64,000 bases of DNA, from NCBI GenBank assembly GCA_028713125.1, contig JAQTOU010000005.1:159835-223834 (forward strand). The letters are read 5' to 3'. This DNA is from Elusimicrobiales bacterium (lineage in GTDB: Bacteria > Elusimicrobiota > Elusimicrobia > Elusimicrobiales > UBA9959). The notes below the pieces were generated by a model. It was given only the letters and a program-made list of their open reading frames with translations, did no database searches and had not been told where the DNA came from. The stretch's first letter is position 1, and each line of letters opens with the position of its first letter. Below are positions 55,570 to 63,972 of the stretch, one piece after another. Both the position numbers and the translations under genes were made by a program.

Positions 55570-56208
55570 TCAGCGGATCGCCACATAAGCCGCGATGGCG
55601 GCGTAATGGCAGGCGCTTCCGGCGAGCACGAAGATATGCCAGAGCGCGTGGAAATGTTTCGTGGTTTTCCCCAGAGCGAGGAAAACGCTGCCCGCCAGGT
55701 AGAAAGCCTCCCCCGCTATTATCAGGAGCAGCATGTTCAGCGGGGCCACGTGGTAAAGCTCCCAGAAAGAAAGCATGGACAGCGCGCCCAGGACGCCGTA
55801 GGTGATCTTGTCGGTGCGGGACATCTCTTTTCTGAACAGGACGAAAGCCACCCCCGCGAAAGCGAAGATCCACATAGAAGCCAGCAGGAGCCACCAGCGG
55901 CCGTGGTTCAGGTAGCCGACCGCGAAAGGGGTGAAGGACCCGGCGATCAGGAAGAAAATGCTGGCCTGGTCGACGGTCCTGAAGAAGCGGCGGCGGTCCA
56001 GGTCGTGGAAAGCGTGCGACAGCGTCGACGCGGCGTAAGTGGCCACCAGCGTCAGGCAATAAACGCCGCAGGCTATGGAGACGGGCCGGCTGTGCGCCGT
56101 CACCGCCAGGCGCATAAGGAAAGCCGCCCCGGCGAGGCTCAGCAAGAGCCCGATGCCGTGAGTTAAAAAATTAACCGCCTCGTCTACGGGCCGCTCCAGG
56201 CTGCTCAT
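55570..56208 (-). CDS. hemolysin III family (PAQR-like) membrane protein, second copy
   Basis: 212 residues, seven helices. The family motifs are AVNFLTHGIGLLLSLAG, STLSHAFHD, VDQASIFFLIAGSFTPF and ALWHIFVLAGSACHYAAI, with the conserved His and Asp in place. It is a paralogue of the protein at 24109, and the two differ over most of their length, so this is not a recent duplication. A GGAGG site lies before the ATG. It is co-transcribed with the tatD-like gene. Confidence 0.9.
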   Translation of the reverse strand: MSSLERPVDEAVNFLTHGIGLLLSLAGAAFLMRLAVTAHSRPVSIACGVYCLTLVATYAASTLSHAFHDLDRRRFFRTVDQASIFFLIAGSFTPFAVGYLNHGRWWLLLASMWIFAFAGVAFVLFRKEMSRTDKITYGVLGALSMLSFWELYHVAPLNMLLLIIAGEAFYLAGSVFLALGKTTKHFHALWHIFVLAGSACHYAAIAAYVAIR

Positions 56209-56242
56209 CCTATATCTACCTCCATCTTCTTAAAACCATTGT

Positions 56243-58072
56243 TTAAAATTCACCGGCTATTTCCGGGGGCGCCGGGTGGCCGGGAATTATTTTTCCCGGG
56301 GACATTTTTTTGCCCTGCAGCAGGGTCACCCAGGACGCGGTGCAGGTGCAGGCGATGATCACGGCCAGGACCAGCATGACGAGGGTGAGCGCTACGTTCA
56401 TATAGCCCTGCAGATCGTGCCTTGGCAGGTAATTTCCGTAGATGTTCATCACGGCGGCCGTCACGGTGGTGACGAAGATGAACAGGAAAGGGACGAAAGT
56501 CACCAGCGCGTAAACCGCTTTCGTCCTTTTCATTATAAAAGTCGTCCCGATAGCCAGGGCGATGCCGGAGAGAAGCTGGTTGGCCACGCCGAACATCGGC
56601 CAGATAGTGCTGATATTTCCCATGTAGACCATGGTCCCCCAGCAGCCGCTTATCGCCGCGCTGGTTATCAGCACGCCGGGCAGCCATTCGCCTTTAGCGA
56701 AAGGTTTATAAACCCCGCCGAGGATCTCCTGGAGTATATACCGCGCCACGCGCGTGCCCGTGTCTATCGTGGTCAGGATGAAAAGCGCCTCGAACATGAT
56801 AGCGAAATGGTACCAGTAGGCGAGCATCTGCTTCATGCCGGGCATGGAAGAGAAGATCTGCGCCATGCCGACGGCCAGCGAGACGGCGCCGCCGGTCCTG
56901 CCGGCCAAATTCTCGCCGACAGCGGAACTCAAAGCGGCGAGATTTACCGTGGAAAGGCCGAGCTTCTCGAACACGGCCGGGGAAACATTTATCGCGAAAT
57001 AATCGCCGGGGATAAGGGCGGTAGCGGCGATAAGCGCCATGATGGACACAAGCCCTTCGGTCAGCATCGCCCCGTAACCGATGATCCGGATATCTTTTTC
57101 GCTCGCTATCATTTTAGGCGTGGTCCCGGAGCCTATCAGGCTGTGGAAGCCGGAGATCGCGCCGCAGGCGATAGTGATGCAGACATAGGGCCAGACGCTG
57201 CCGGGAACTATCGGGCCGCCGCCGTGGATGAAACTGCTGTAGGCCGGGGCCGCAAGGGTCGGGTGCACCCACAAAATACCAAGGGCAAGCATCCCGATGG
57301 TCCCTATCTTCATATAAGAGCTTAAATAATCGCGGGGACAGAGAAGCAGCCAGACCGGCAAAATTGAAGCTAGGAAACCGTAACCGGCAAGGATCAGGAC
57401 CAGGCTGCCCTTCGAGTAGACGAACCAATGCGCCCACGGGCTCCTCGAGAGCGGCTCGCCGGCTATGATGCCGATGATGACCAGGGAAACGCCGATAATG
57501 GTAGCCTCGGTTATCTTCCCCGGCCGCAATTTATTCATATACCAGCCGACGAAAAGCGCGGCGGGCATAGTGGCGAAAATAGAGAAAGTAGCCCAGGAGC
57601 TTTCGGCCAAAGCGTTGACCACCACCAGGCTGAGCCCGGCAAGAGCGGTGATGATTATGAAAAGCACGGCTATCCCGGTGGCGCCGCCGGTGACTTTCCC
57701 CACTTCGCGCTTTGCTATCTCTGTAAGCGAGAGACCGTCGTGCCTGACCGAGGCGAAAAGAAGGACCATGTCGTGCACGCCGCCGGCGAGCACGCTGCCG
57801 ATAAGGATCCAGAGAAAACCCGGCATGTAGCCGAACTGCGCGGCAAGCACCGGCCCCACAAGCGGCCCCGCGCCGGCGATGGCCGCAAAATGATGGCCGA
57901 AGAGCACCCATTTATTAGTGGGCTTATAATCGTAATCGTTCCTTAAAGTGTGGGCGGGGGTGGCCCGGTCTTTATCGAAAGCGAGGATCTTCGCGATAAT
58001 AAAACTGGCGTAAAACCTGTAAGCGAGCGCGTAAACCAGCAGCGCTATGATAAGCAAAGTGACCGCGTTCAT
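56243..58072 (-). CDS. cstA: carbon starvation protein A (CstA-type peptide/pyruvate transporter)
   Basis: 609 residues and many membrane helices. The CstA signature regions are HTLRNDYDYKPTNKWVLFGH, then HFAAIAGAGPLVGPVLAAQF and GTRVARYILQEILGG, plus the C-terminal WPMFGVANQLLSGIALAIGT. Members import peptides or pyruvate during starvation. A GGAGG ribosome-binding site precedes the ATG. No two-component system for pyruvate sensing is adjacent. It lies alone downstream of a strong terminator. Confidence 0.93.
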   Translation of the reverse strand: MNAVTLLIIALLVYALAYRFYASFIIAKILAFDKDRATPAHTLRNDYDYKPTNKWVLFGHHFAAIAGAGPLVGPVLAAQFGYMPGFLWILIGSVLAGGVHDMVLLFASVRHDGLSLTEIAKREVGKVTGGATGIAVLFIIITALAGLSLVVVNALAESSWATFSIFATMPAALFVGWYMNKLRPGKITEATIIGVSLVIIGIIAGEPLSRSPWAHWFVYSKGSLVLILAGYGFLASILPVWLLLCPRDYLSSYMKIGTIGMLALGILWVHPTLAAPAYSSFIHGGGPIVPGSVWPYVCITIACGAISGFHSLIGSGTTPKMIASEKDIRIIGYGAMLTEGLVSIMALIAATALIPGDYFAINVSPAVFEKLGLSTVNLAALSSAVGENLAGRTGGAVSLAVGMAQIFSSMPGMKQMLAYWYHFAIMFEALFILTTIDTGTRVARYILQEILGGVYKPFAKGEWLPGVLITSAAISGCWGTMVYMGNISTIWPMFGVANQLLSGIALAIGTTFIMKRTKAVYALVTFVPFLFIFVTTVTAAVMNIYGNYLPRHDLQGYMNVALTLVMLVLAVIIACTCTASWVTLLQGKKMSPGKIIPGHPAPPEIAGEF

Positions 58073-58140
58073 TAAACCCCTCCCTAAAAAGGCAGTTGCC
58101 GCTTTTTAATTAAATGCCTGCGCTTTTAAATTATAAGAAA

Positions 58141-58165
58141 AAACCGCGCTTTCAGGGCGCGGTTT
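58141..58165 (-). terminator. intrinsic terminator of the clostripain operon
   Basis: AAACCGCGC (58141-58149) pairs with GCGCGGTTT (58157-58165). On the minus strand a run of Ts follows, closing the operon that ends at 58184. Confidence 0.85.
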
Positions 58166-58183
58166 TTATTGACCGGGCAAGAT

Positions 58184-58774
58184 TCAGGGTTTGCCCTTGA
58201 AGCTCTTGGCTATTTTCTCGAAGACGGGCAAATTGGCGATGAAGGCCGTTTTCTCCGCGCTGAAATGCATCACGTAAAAGCCGTCTTTTGCCGGGAGCAC
58301 ATAAAGTTTTTCTTTAAGCTGCACGCTCTCGTCCGATTTGCTCTTCGGATACAGGGAAACCATCCTCTCGCGGGACAATTCTATGGCTTTACGGCCGGCC
58401 AGGGTTATATTTTTTGCTGGGTCAAAAACCTCGCGCGAATTCCTGGTCTCGCCGGCTACGTTCCTGGAGTTCCGCCTCACAAAATCTTCGTAGCCGTTAA
58501 AATCCTCATTATCCTTTGCATAATAGGAAACATAAATAGAAGTGGGCGCTTTTTCAGATTTAGGGGCCAGAAGCTGTATCTCGTAGATCTTATACTCCTC
58601 GTCTTTATCTTTATTTCGCTTCTGGGTCCAATCGGCGGGGATACTGCAGGTAAAATAATTATTATCCATTGAATAATTCTTGAACAGGGCGCCCTTGCTC
58701 TTGGCCTGCGCCCCCGCGCAAGCCGCGGCGGCCATAACAGAAAGCATAGAGACGGTTAAAATTATATTTTTCAT
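58184..58774 (-). CDS. secreted protein, PsbP/DUF1795-like fold suspected
   Basis: 196 residues. It has a signal peptide (IILTVSMLSVMAAAACAGA) and a mature domain with FTCSIPADWTQKR, YEIQLLAPKSEKAPTSIYVS and a C-terminal AFIANLPVFEKIAKSFK, a pattern like the PsbP/DUF1795 family of small exported proteins. Assignment is from pattern only. Its start overlaps the stop of the 583-residue gene by 4 nt. It is the third gene of the secreted-protein operon headed by the clostripain-like peptidase. Confidence 0.7.
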   Translation of the reverse strand: MKNIILTVSMLSVMAAAACAGAQAKSKGALFKNYSMDNNYFTCSIPADWTQKRNKDKDEEYKIYEIQLLAPKSEKAPTSIYVSYYAKDNEDFNGYEDFVRRNSRNVAGETRNSREVFDPAKNITLAGRKAIELSRERMVSLYPKSKSDESVQLKEKLYVLPAKDGFYVMHFSAEKTAFIANLPVFEKIAKSFKGKP

Positions 58775-60522
58775 ACGATAGGGGGAACCGCGCTTTTAGG
58801 CGCGATTCCCGCTTCCAGGGATTTAAGATCTTTTCGGCCGGCCCTGTCCGAAGCGCCGTAATGGCTCTTGTAGACGCCCAGCCTTGAAAGGTCTCCCTGT
58901 ATTTTAGCAAGTACGGAGGTTTGGATCTCCCCCGTCGAACCGGCAAGTTCGGCCGGCGACATTTCAAGCGCCTCCGCAAGATTGAGGCCGGTAGAATCTA
59001 TAGCGGCTTTCTCGGAAGCGGACATGTCCGCCCGGCGGTCCAGTTCCTCCGTCACCGCGCCCAGAACCTGAGAGGCCGCTGAATCGAGAGAGGGCAGCCC
59101 GGAGAAGTAACGCTGACTCACTGTGTCGGCGAATTTTTTGGAGCCGCTAAGTTCGTAGTCGGTGCCGGTTTCAAGCGCTTTGAGCGCGTAAGAGGAATTA
59201 TCCCGGCTGGAGGTGAGTATCCGGCTGTAATCGGCGTCTTTGCGAATTTTCTCGGTTGTGTAAAGGCCTTCAAGCGACATAGCCTCGACCTCGTCCTCCT
59301 GCGTATGAGGTTTATAGATCCCCTTCTGGGCAGCCCAGTCCGCCTGGGATTTATGCGCGGACTCGTAAACCACGGCGGGAGACATATACTTTGCGATCTC
59401 CTGCACCTGCGCGGGGCTGCTCATCAGCGAGGAGGCGGTGTAGCCCTTCATGCGCATATACTGCTGAATGGTCTCTGAATCGAGAAGGATGGCGCCTGAA
59501 GCCGGGTCATAACCGGAATAACCGCCGCTAAGCGGCTGAATTTTTATTTTCAGGCCATTAGGAGAGGCGGCCAGGGCCCTGTCGCCGGCTTTCGTGCCGG
59601 CAAGTTCTTTGGCCACCGCGGTATTGAGCATGCTCCCGAGGAGCTCGCGCTGCTGGGCGGGCAGCACTTCCTGCGGCAGCGAGCCGCGGGCCGCATTGAT
59701 CTTGGCCTTAGTAGCCGGGTCCACGTTTATATTGCTGTTGTCGAACATGTTCCCGAGCAAATAAGCCTGCTCGGCGAAGGACTTGCCCTGGAGCTGGCTC
59801 TTCTGGGCGGGAGTAAGCGCGTCTGAATTTATTACTGACTGCACCGCGATGTTCACCGCTACGTCGTTCTTGGCCGCGGCCAGTCTCTCGTCATTGTAAA
59901 TAAGGAACTTCGGGTCGGCCTGGATCATCTTTTCGATGACGGAATTGCGCTCCCGGATCACCATCGCTTCCCAGGCGGTTTTAGTGACGGTAACGGCCTT
60001 GCCTTCGCGCATTTTGGCCTGGCCCCAGCTTAAAGAGCGGGTATCGGTCATGGTTCCGAAGATGACTTCCCACTGCCTTATCGCTTTTTTGACCAGCGCT
60101 TTATCCGCGGAAGTGTAATCGGGCCGGTATTTCTCTATCCAGGTTAAAAGTTTCTCGGGCTGGGGACCGATACCCATTTTAGGGAGCGGCCTGTCCACGT
60201 CTATCCTTATAGAAAGCGCCTGGCTAAGCTTGTTTACTTTCTGCTCGTCCCAGGACATTGAAAGCAGCTCTTTAAGGTCTTTAAGCGCCGCGGCTTTGCC
60301 AAGCAGGGCGGCGGCTTTCTGCGGTTCGGCCTCGGCCAGTTCGCGCGCTTCCCCGTCTTTAAGGAAAGCCGCGCCGGCGACAGGGTCCCCGCTCGAAATA
60401 GCGATGCTGTAGGCCTCCAGGCGCTCGGGGGCGGTCATTTCGGCGCGGGCGTCCAGGCCGCAAATAAGCAGCCCCGCCGCAATTGCGGCCAGGCGCATTA
60501 TTCTGGCGGTCCCGGATTTCAT
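58771..60522 (-). CDS. large secreted helical protein, unknown
   Basis: 583 residues. It has a signal peptide (IMRLAAIAAGLLICGLDARA) and a mainly helical, Ala/Lys/Glu-rich body. Around residue 385 the stretch VYESAHKSQADWAAQ, followed by TQEDEVEAM, contains closely spaced Glu and His that could bind metal, but no known peptidase family fits. It begins 1 nt after the clostripain-like gene's stop and overlaps the next gene by 4 nt, so the three products are made together and may work on the same extracellular substrate. Confidence 0.7.
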   Translation of the reverse strand: MKSGTARIMRLAAIAAGLLICGLDARAEMTAPERLEAYSIAISSGDPVAGAAFLKDGEARELAEAEPQKAAALLGKAAALKDLKELLSMSWDEQKVNKLSQALSIRIDVDRPLPKMGIGPQPEKLLTWIEKYRPDYTSADKALVKKAIRQWEVIFGTMTDTRSLSWGQAKMREGKAVTVTKTAWEAMVIRERNSVIEKMIQADPKFLIYNDERLAAAKNDVAVNIAVQSVINSDALTPAQKSQLQGKSFAEQAYLLGNMFDNSNINVDPATKAKINAARGSLPQEVLPAQQRELLGSMLNTAVAKELAGTKAGDRALAASPNGLKIKIQPLSGGYSGYDPASGAILLDSETIQQYMRMKGYTASSLMSSPAQVQEIAKYMSPAVVYESAHKSQADWAAQKGIYKPHTQEDEVEAMSLEGLYTTEKIRKDADYSRILTSSRDNSSYALKALETGTDYELSGSKKFADTVSQRYFSGLPSLDSAASQVLGAVTEELDRRADMSASEKAAIDSTGLNLAEALEMSPAELAGSTGEIQTSVLAKIQGDLSRLGVYKSHYGASDRAGRKDLKSLEAGIAPKSAVPPIV

Positions 60523-60523
60523 A

Positions 60524-61819
60524 TTACCTAAGCCTCTCTTTCATCATCGCAAGAAGGAAATCGCCCCAGAGCGAATCGCCGGGGAAAGCGAGTTTCTCGT
60601 AATTGGCCGAATTATACTGCAGCTCGGGTATATAGATGGCCAGGCCGCGGGCTTTGGTGTAAGGCTTCCTGTTCGCCGGCTTCGCTACATTGGCTATTAT
60701 AAGCCCGTTAGAGAGATAATTCCTTAAATTGGCGCCGGCGGCTTTGACGGGCTGGCTGGCGGGCAGTTCGGCCTCCACCTTTTCAGTGTAGTCGATAAGA
60801 TCTTTAGATTCTTTCTGGGAGAACCTTGAAGTTTCCCCTACGACCGAAGCGTCGGTGGCGGCAGCGAAAGCCGCCCTGTCCCCTTTTACCGCCATGACCC
60901 AGTTGTTAAGCGCGCCCACGAAACCAGGCAGGGCGGAGGTCCTGATAGCCGAAAGAGTGGCGTCGGAGCCGTAGCTTGCGCCGTAGGTATCCACCATCGT
61001 CCGGCCGAGCGCCTCGGCGCCCATGGAAGGGTCGGCCGAAAGCCGGCCAAGCAGGGAAGTGTATTGATAGCCATTGCCGGGAACCTCTTCTTCCGAGCCC
61101 ACTATAACATCGGCGGACTTTCCCAGCTCATAAGCCACGCTGGCCATCTGCATAAGGCAGGCGTCGGTGGCGAAAACGTCTATATTGCGGCCCAGGACGC
61201 CCTTTATCATCGCCAGCGCCGCGCCCAGCCTGTCCACTTCCATATAGTTCTTGCTTACATCGTCGAAAGAGATGCCAAGGCGGCCGGCGCCGTGGTTCCA
61301 GAGTATCAGGGCGACCTTTTTTGCCGGGTATTTGCGCAGGCCGCGCTTTACGAAGCGGACCAGGTTGGCTTCGCTGCCCATGTCGGCGTCATTGGAGGGA
61401 TAGATAACAGGAGAAGTTATTTTAGAAGAGTCCGCGTCGCGGGTAATGTAGATGGTCTTGGAGCCGCGGGGGAACTGGAGGTTCCGGCCGGTCTCATCGT
61501 CTATCCCGAGAATGCCGTATTCCACCACCACGGCCATCTTCTCGGAGGAGCCGACCTGTTCCATTTCGTTTATATCTTTGTCCGCATAACCGAGTATTCC
61601 CAGGTCGTTCACGCCGTTTATGAAAACCAGGACCAGCCATTCGCGCTCGGCGGCGGTGACGGAGGTCTTCGGGGCGGCGTCCACGGGAGCGGGGGCGGAA
61701 ACCTCCACGGCCGAAGGGCGGGGCAGGTCCGACATCAGGCTGTCGAATGAAGCGCCCTGGGCTTTTAAGCCCATGGTCATCGCGGCCAGTACCGCTAAAG
61801 TGAGGAGAACGCGTTTCAT
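60524..61819 (-). CDS. clostripain-like (C11) cysteine peptidase
   Basis: 431 residues from the ATG at 61819, which starts a good signal peptide (MKRVLLTLAVLAAMTMGLKA); an upstream in-frame ATG at 61837 would add six residues. The caspase/clostripain fold has the catalytic His in ALILWNHGAGRLGISFDDVS and Cys in DVFATDACLMQMASVAYE. VFINGVNDLGILGYADKDIN and GSEEEVPGNGYQY are also family-typical. It should be a secreted, Arg-preferring type protease. It heads a three-gene operon behind a perfect promoter (61962-61935) and a 47-nt leader shared with the gene at 11275. Confidence 0.85.
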   Translation of the reverse strand: MKRVLLTLAVLAAMTMGLKAQGASFDSLMSDLPRPSAVEVSAPAPVDAAPKTSVTAAEREWLVLVFINGVNDLGILGYADKDINEMEQVGSSEKMAVVVEYGILGIDDETGRNLQFPRGSKTIYITRDADSSKITSPVIYPSNDADMGSEANLVRFVKRGLRKYPAKKVALILWNHGAGRLGISFDDVSKNYMEVDRLGAALAMIKGVLGRNIDVFATDACLMQMASVAYELGKSADVIVGSEEEVPGNGYQYTSLLGRLSADPSMGAEALGRTMVDTYGASYGSDATLSAIRTSALPGFVGALNNWVMAVKGDRAAFAAATDASVVGETSRFSQKESKDLIDYTEKVEAELPASQPVKAAGANLRNYLSNGLIIANVAKPANRKPYTKARGLAIYIPELQYNSANYEKLAFPGDSLWGDFLLAMMKERLR

Positions 61820-61846
61820 AGTAATATTTTCGTACATTGTTTGACT

Positions 61847-61893
61847 TTAATCAAAGGCCCTAAGCCCCAGGCAGAAGTAGGCCTTAAGGCCTA
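61847..61893 (-). promoter_or_regulatory. 47-nt structured leader element, copy B
   Basis: On the minus strand it begins TAGGCCTTAAGGCCTA, a perfect palindrome, and ends TTTGATTAA, followed by a possible TTTGA...TCAAA hairpin. It lies inside the transcript, about 35 nt after the expected start site. Same length and 30 of 47 bases as copy A (11185). Confidence 0.65.
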
Positions 61894-61934
61894 TACCAAG
61901 CAAGCATTATTCGGACCATCGACGGTGCTTATAT

Positions 61935-61962
61935 ATTATAAGCGTATATCTTGACTTGTCAA
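61935..61962 (-). promoter_or_regulatory. consensus sigma70 promoter of the clostripain operon
   Basis: On the minus strand TTGACA (61962-61957), a 16-nt spacer and TATAAT (61940-61935), both perfect. The region also has palindromes CTTGAC-TT-GTCAAG over the -35 and CTTATA...TATAAG over the -10, possible repressor sites. Confidence 0.85.
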
Positions 61963-62070
61963 GGCCGCCGGCAGGAAAATTCCGGGGTTACCCGAAAAGG
62001 CTATTAACCTCCCGGGCGGCTTTATATACAATGTTTTTATAAGGGTTGCGGCAAATCAAGGGGGCAAGAG

Positions 62071-62385
62071 ATGAAAACAACTGAAAAAGTCATAGGCACA
62101 GGGATAGGCCTGGCGGCATTAGCCGCAATAGGGACGTATTTCCTGTACGGGAAAAACGGGGAAAAGAACCGCGAAGCCATACGGGGCTGGACGCTTAAGA
62201 TGAAAGGCGAGATCCTGGAAAAAATAGAAGACCTGAAAGAAATAAAGAAAGAGGACTACTACAAACTGGTGGACGAAGTGGCGGCCCGCTATGAGCGCCT
62301 GGAAAAGGTAGGAGCCGAGGATTTAAAGCGGCTTACAAAGGACCTGAAAGGCGCCTGGGAGCATATGAATAAAGAGCTGCGGTAA
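62071..62385 (+). CDS. small membrane-anchored coiled-coil protein (YtxH-like)
   Basis: 104 residues. One N-terminal helix (VIGTGIGLAALAAIGTYFLYG) is followed by a long charged helix (EKIEDLKEIKKEDYYKLVDE and on) that looks like a coiled coil. The layout resembles YtxH-type envelope/stress proteins but similarity is general. AAGGGGGCAAGAG precedes the ATG. A weak promoter, TTAACC-17-TACAAT, lies at 62004-62032. A perfect 13-bp terminator follows. Confidence 0.75.
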   Translation: MKTTEKVIGTGIGLAALAAIGTYFLYGKNGEKNREAIRGWTLKMKGEILEKIEDLKEIKKEDYYKLVDEVAARYERLEKVGAEDLKRLTKDLKGAWEHMNKELR

Positions 62386-62412
62386 AAGCCGGGTTTTCCG
62401 CGGCCAATGTTT

Positions 62413-62446
62413 CCGGGAGCGGAGCCGATGCTCCGCTCCCGGTTTT
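62413..62446 (+). terminator. intrinsic terminator
   Basis: A perfect 13-bp stem (62413-62425 with 62430-62442), CGAT loop and TTTT. It ends the 62071 gene. Confidence 0.85.
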
Positions 62447-62457
62447 ACATATAGGTC

Positions 62458-62543
62458 GGGGGACGCTCATGACTTATTACTATTTATCCATAAAGTCCAA
62501 TCCAATATTGTTAACAAAAAGTCATAAAGTCATAAACGTCCCC
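62458..62543. repeat. inverted-repeat-bounded 86-bp AT-rich element
   Basis: GGGGACG-led arm (62458-62476) and CGTCCCC-ended arm (62525-62543) match at 15 of 19 positions. The AT-rich centre contains AGTCATA repeats (AGTCATAAAGTCATAAA). The composition is unlike its surroundings, suggesting a small non-autonomous mobile element or REP-like unit. Confidence 0.5.
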
Positions 62544-62560
62544 TCGTCCCCTGCAAAATA

Positions 62561-62588
62561 AAACACCCGGACTTTTTTCCGGGTGTTT
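62561..62588. terminator. bidirectional intrinsic terminator
   Basis: AAACACCCGG (62561-62570) pairs with CCGGGTGTTT (62579-62588), with T-runs on both strands. It closes the minus-strand gene at 62617. Confidence 0.85.
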
Positions 62589-62616
62589 TTGTTTTCGCGC
62601 CGCCGCTTCAGAATAT

Positions 62617-63876
62617 TTATTTCGACCCGTTCGGCCTGTTACAGGCGGAAGGAAGGGGGATCCTCTTGGTCAGCCCGAAAGTAAGTGCGTCGAGGTCGCC
62701 GGCAATATCGGCCAGCCCGGCGCACGCTGTTTCGGTCCTGGTATAGTAGCCGCCGCCGGCTTCCCTCTTCGACTTGGTTCCAGTCACTATCTGCACTACT
62801 TTTCCCCAGGCGCCGGAACCGTCGGTGCATTTGCCCGATACGCAGTCGGCCGCCACTCCGCCCGGGGCAAAATCGTAGACCACCGGGATCACCCCGCCTA
62901 TGCCGCTGTGGTTTATAAACGCTTTGGTTATCTTTTCGTGCTCTTCCCGGGTGGCTATCGCCACCCCGACCTGCGCTTCCCTGGCCAGTTTTTCGGTCTG
63001 GGCCTGGTCCTGCGCGGCGGACAGGGCTTTTGAACTGCCTATCTTGGATAATTTATAGTCGTAGGCCGACGAAGCTTTCTGGACCTCCATCTTCGGCTCC
63101 GCCTTGGCCGGCGCGGCGGTCTTCATCCCGTGGCCCCCGCTTTCTCCAATTTGCGGCGGGGCCATCGAGGTCAGTTCTTTCTGGGGCCCCCGGGTCTCCA
63201 GTTTGAGCGTGCCCATCGCGCTCTTTTTCGCCGACAGGTCCACGGCGGAGGAGCCGGCGTTCGCGCCGTTCTTCCCGGAAGCGGCGCCGTCGTAAACCCC
63301 GGCCAGCCCGTCGGCGTTCATGTCCTTCATCTTCCCGTATTTCTTCCGGGCGGCGGCGGTGGTCTTTTCCTGCTTCTGCGCCCGCTCTTCCTTCTGCTTC
63401 GAAGTCTGCAGCCCGGCCGGGGCTCTCTGTTCCAGCGTTATCCCGTTGGCCCTGAGCCACTGCATATCCGCTTCATCGTAAGCGCCATTCGAGACCTTCG
63501 CCTGTATTTCAGCCAGTTTGGCGCGCTTCGCCGACAGCGCCTCGGAGACGGCCTCGCCGTCCTTCAGGCAGACGCCGATATATTCGAGATCCCGGCCGGA
63601 AAGGGAAAGGATGGCCTTACCGTTCGTCTGGGCGTTCGTGGCCGCGAGGCGCTCGTCCGCTTTTTTACAGGCTGCGCCCGCTTTTTCTATGGTCGAATCC
63701 TGTTTTGCGCGGTCCAGGTCTTCCCAGGTCCCCTGGTCTTCGTCCGTGAACGCCGAGATCCAGCCCCAGACGTTGTAACCGCCGGGAACGGGCGAGCCCC
63801 AGGCCCTCTTTTCCGTTTCACAGCGGCCCATAAGAGGGGAAAAAACCGCGGCAATGATTAAGTAGTATAAAGCCAG
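62617..63876 (-). pseudogene. secreted-protein gene, 5' end removed by IS insertion
   Basis: A 404-residue frame from the ATG at 63831 is intact, but the reading frame continues upstream through a hydrophobic stretch (ALYYLIIAAVFSPL) that looks like the end of a signal peptide, with no start codon before the IS-like DNA at about 63876. The visible protein has Lys/Ala-rich helical parts (around 130-165), a low-complexity middle, and a C-terminal domain (about 300-400) with Cys pairs (ADCVSGKCTDGSG; ETACAGLADIAG). It probably once encoded an exported protein. It may still be translated from the internal ATG but would not be exported. Unknown family. Confidence 0.65.
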
Positions 63877-63907
63877 GGCTGTCCCAGGAAAATCCGTAAA
63901 ACAAAGA

Positions 63908-63969
63908 GAATCCTCCGTTAATGGTAAGATGTTTTTGCTTAGAAAACAGTCCTTACCGACGGAGGATTC
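63908..63969 (+). promoter_or_regulatory. inverted repeat able to sequester the transposase RBS
   Basis: 63908-63928 and 63952-63969 are complementary apart from a small bulge (GAATCCTCCGT... with CTTACCGACGGAGGATTC). The right arm contains the GGAGG site of the transposase. A transcript entering from outside would fold and hide the site; one starting inside the loop would not. Confidence 0.6.
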
Positions 63970-63972
63970 CTT

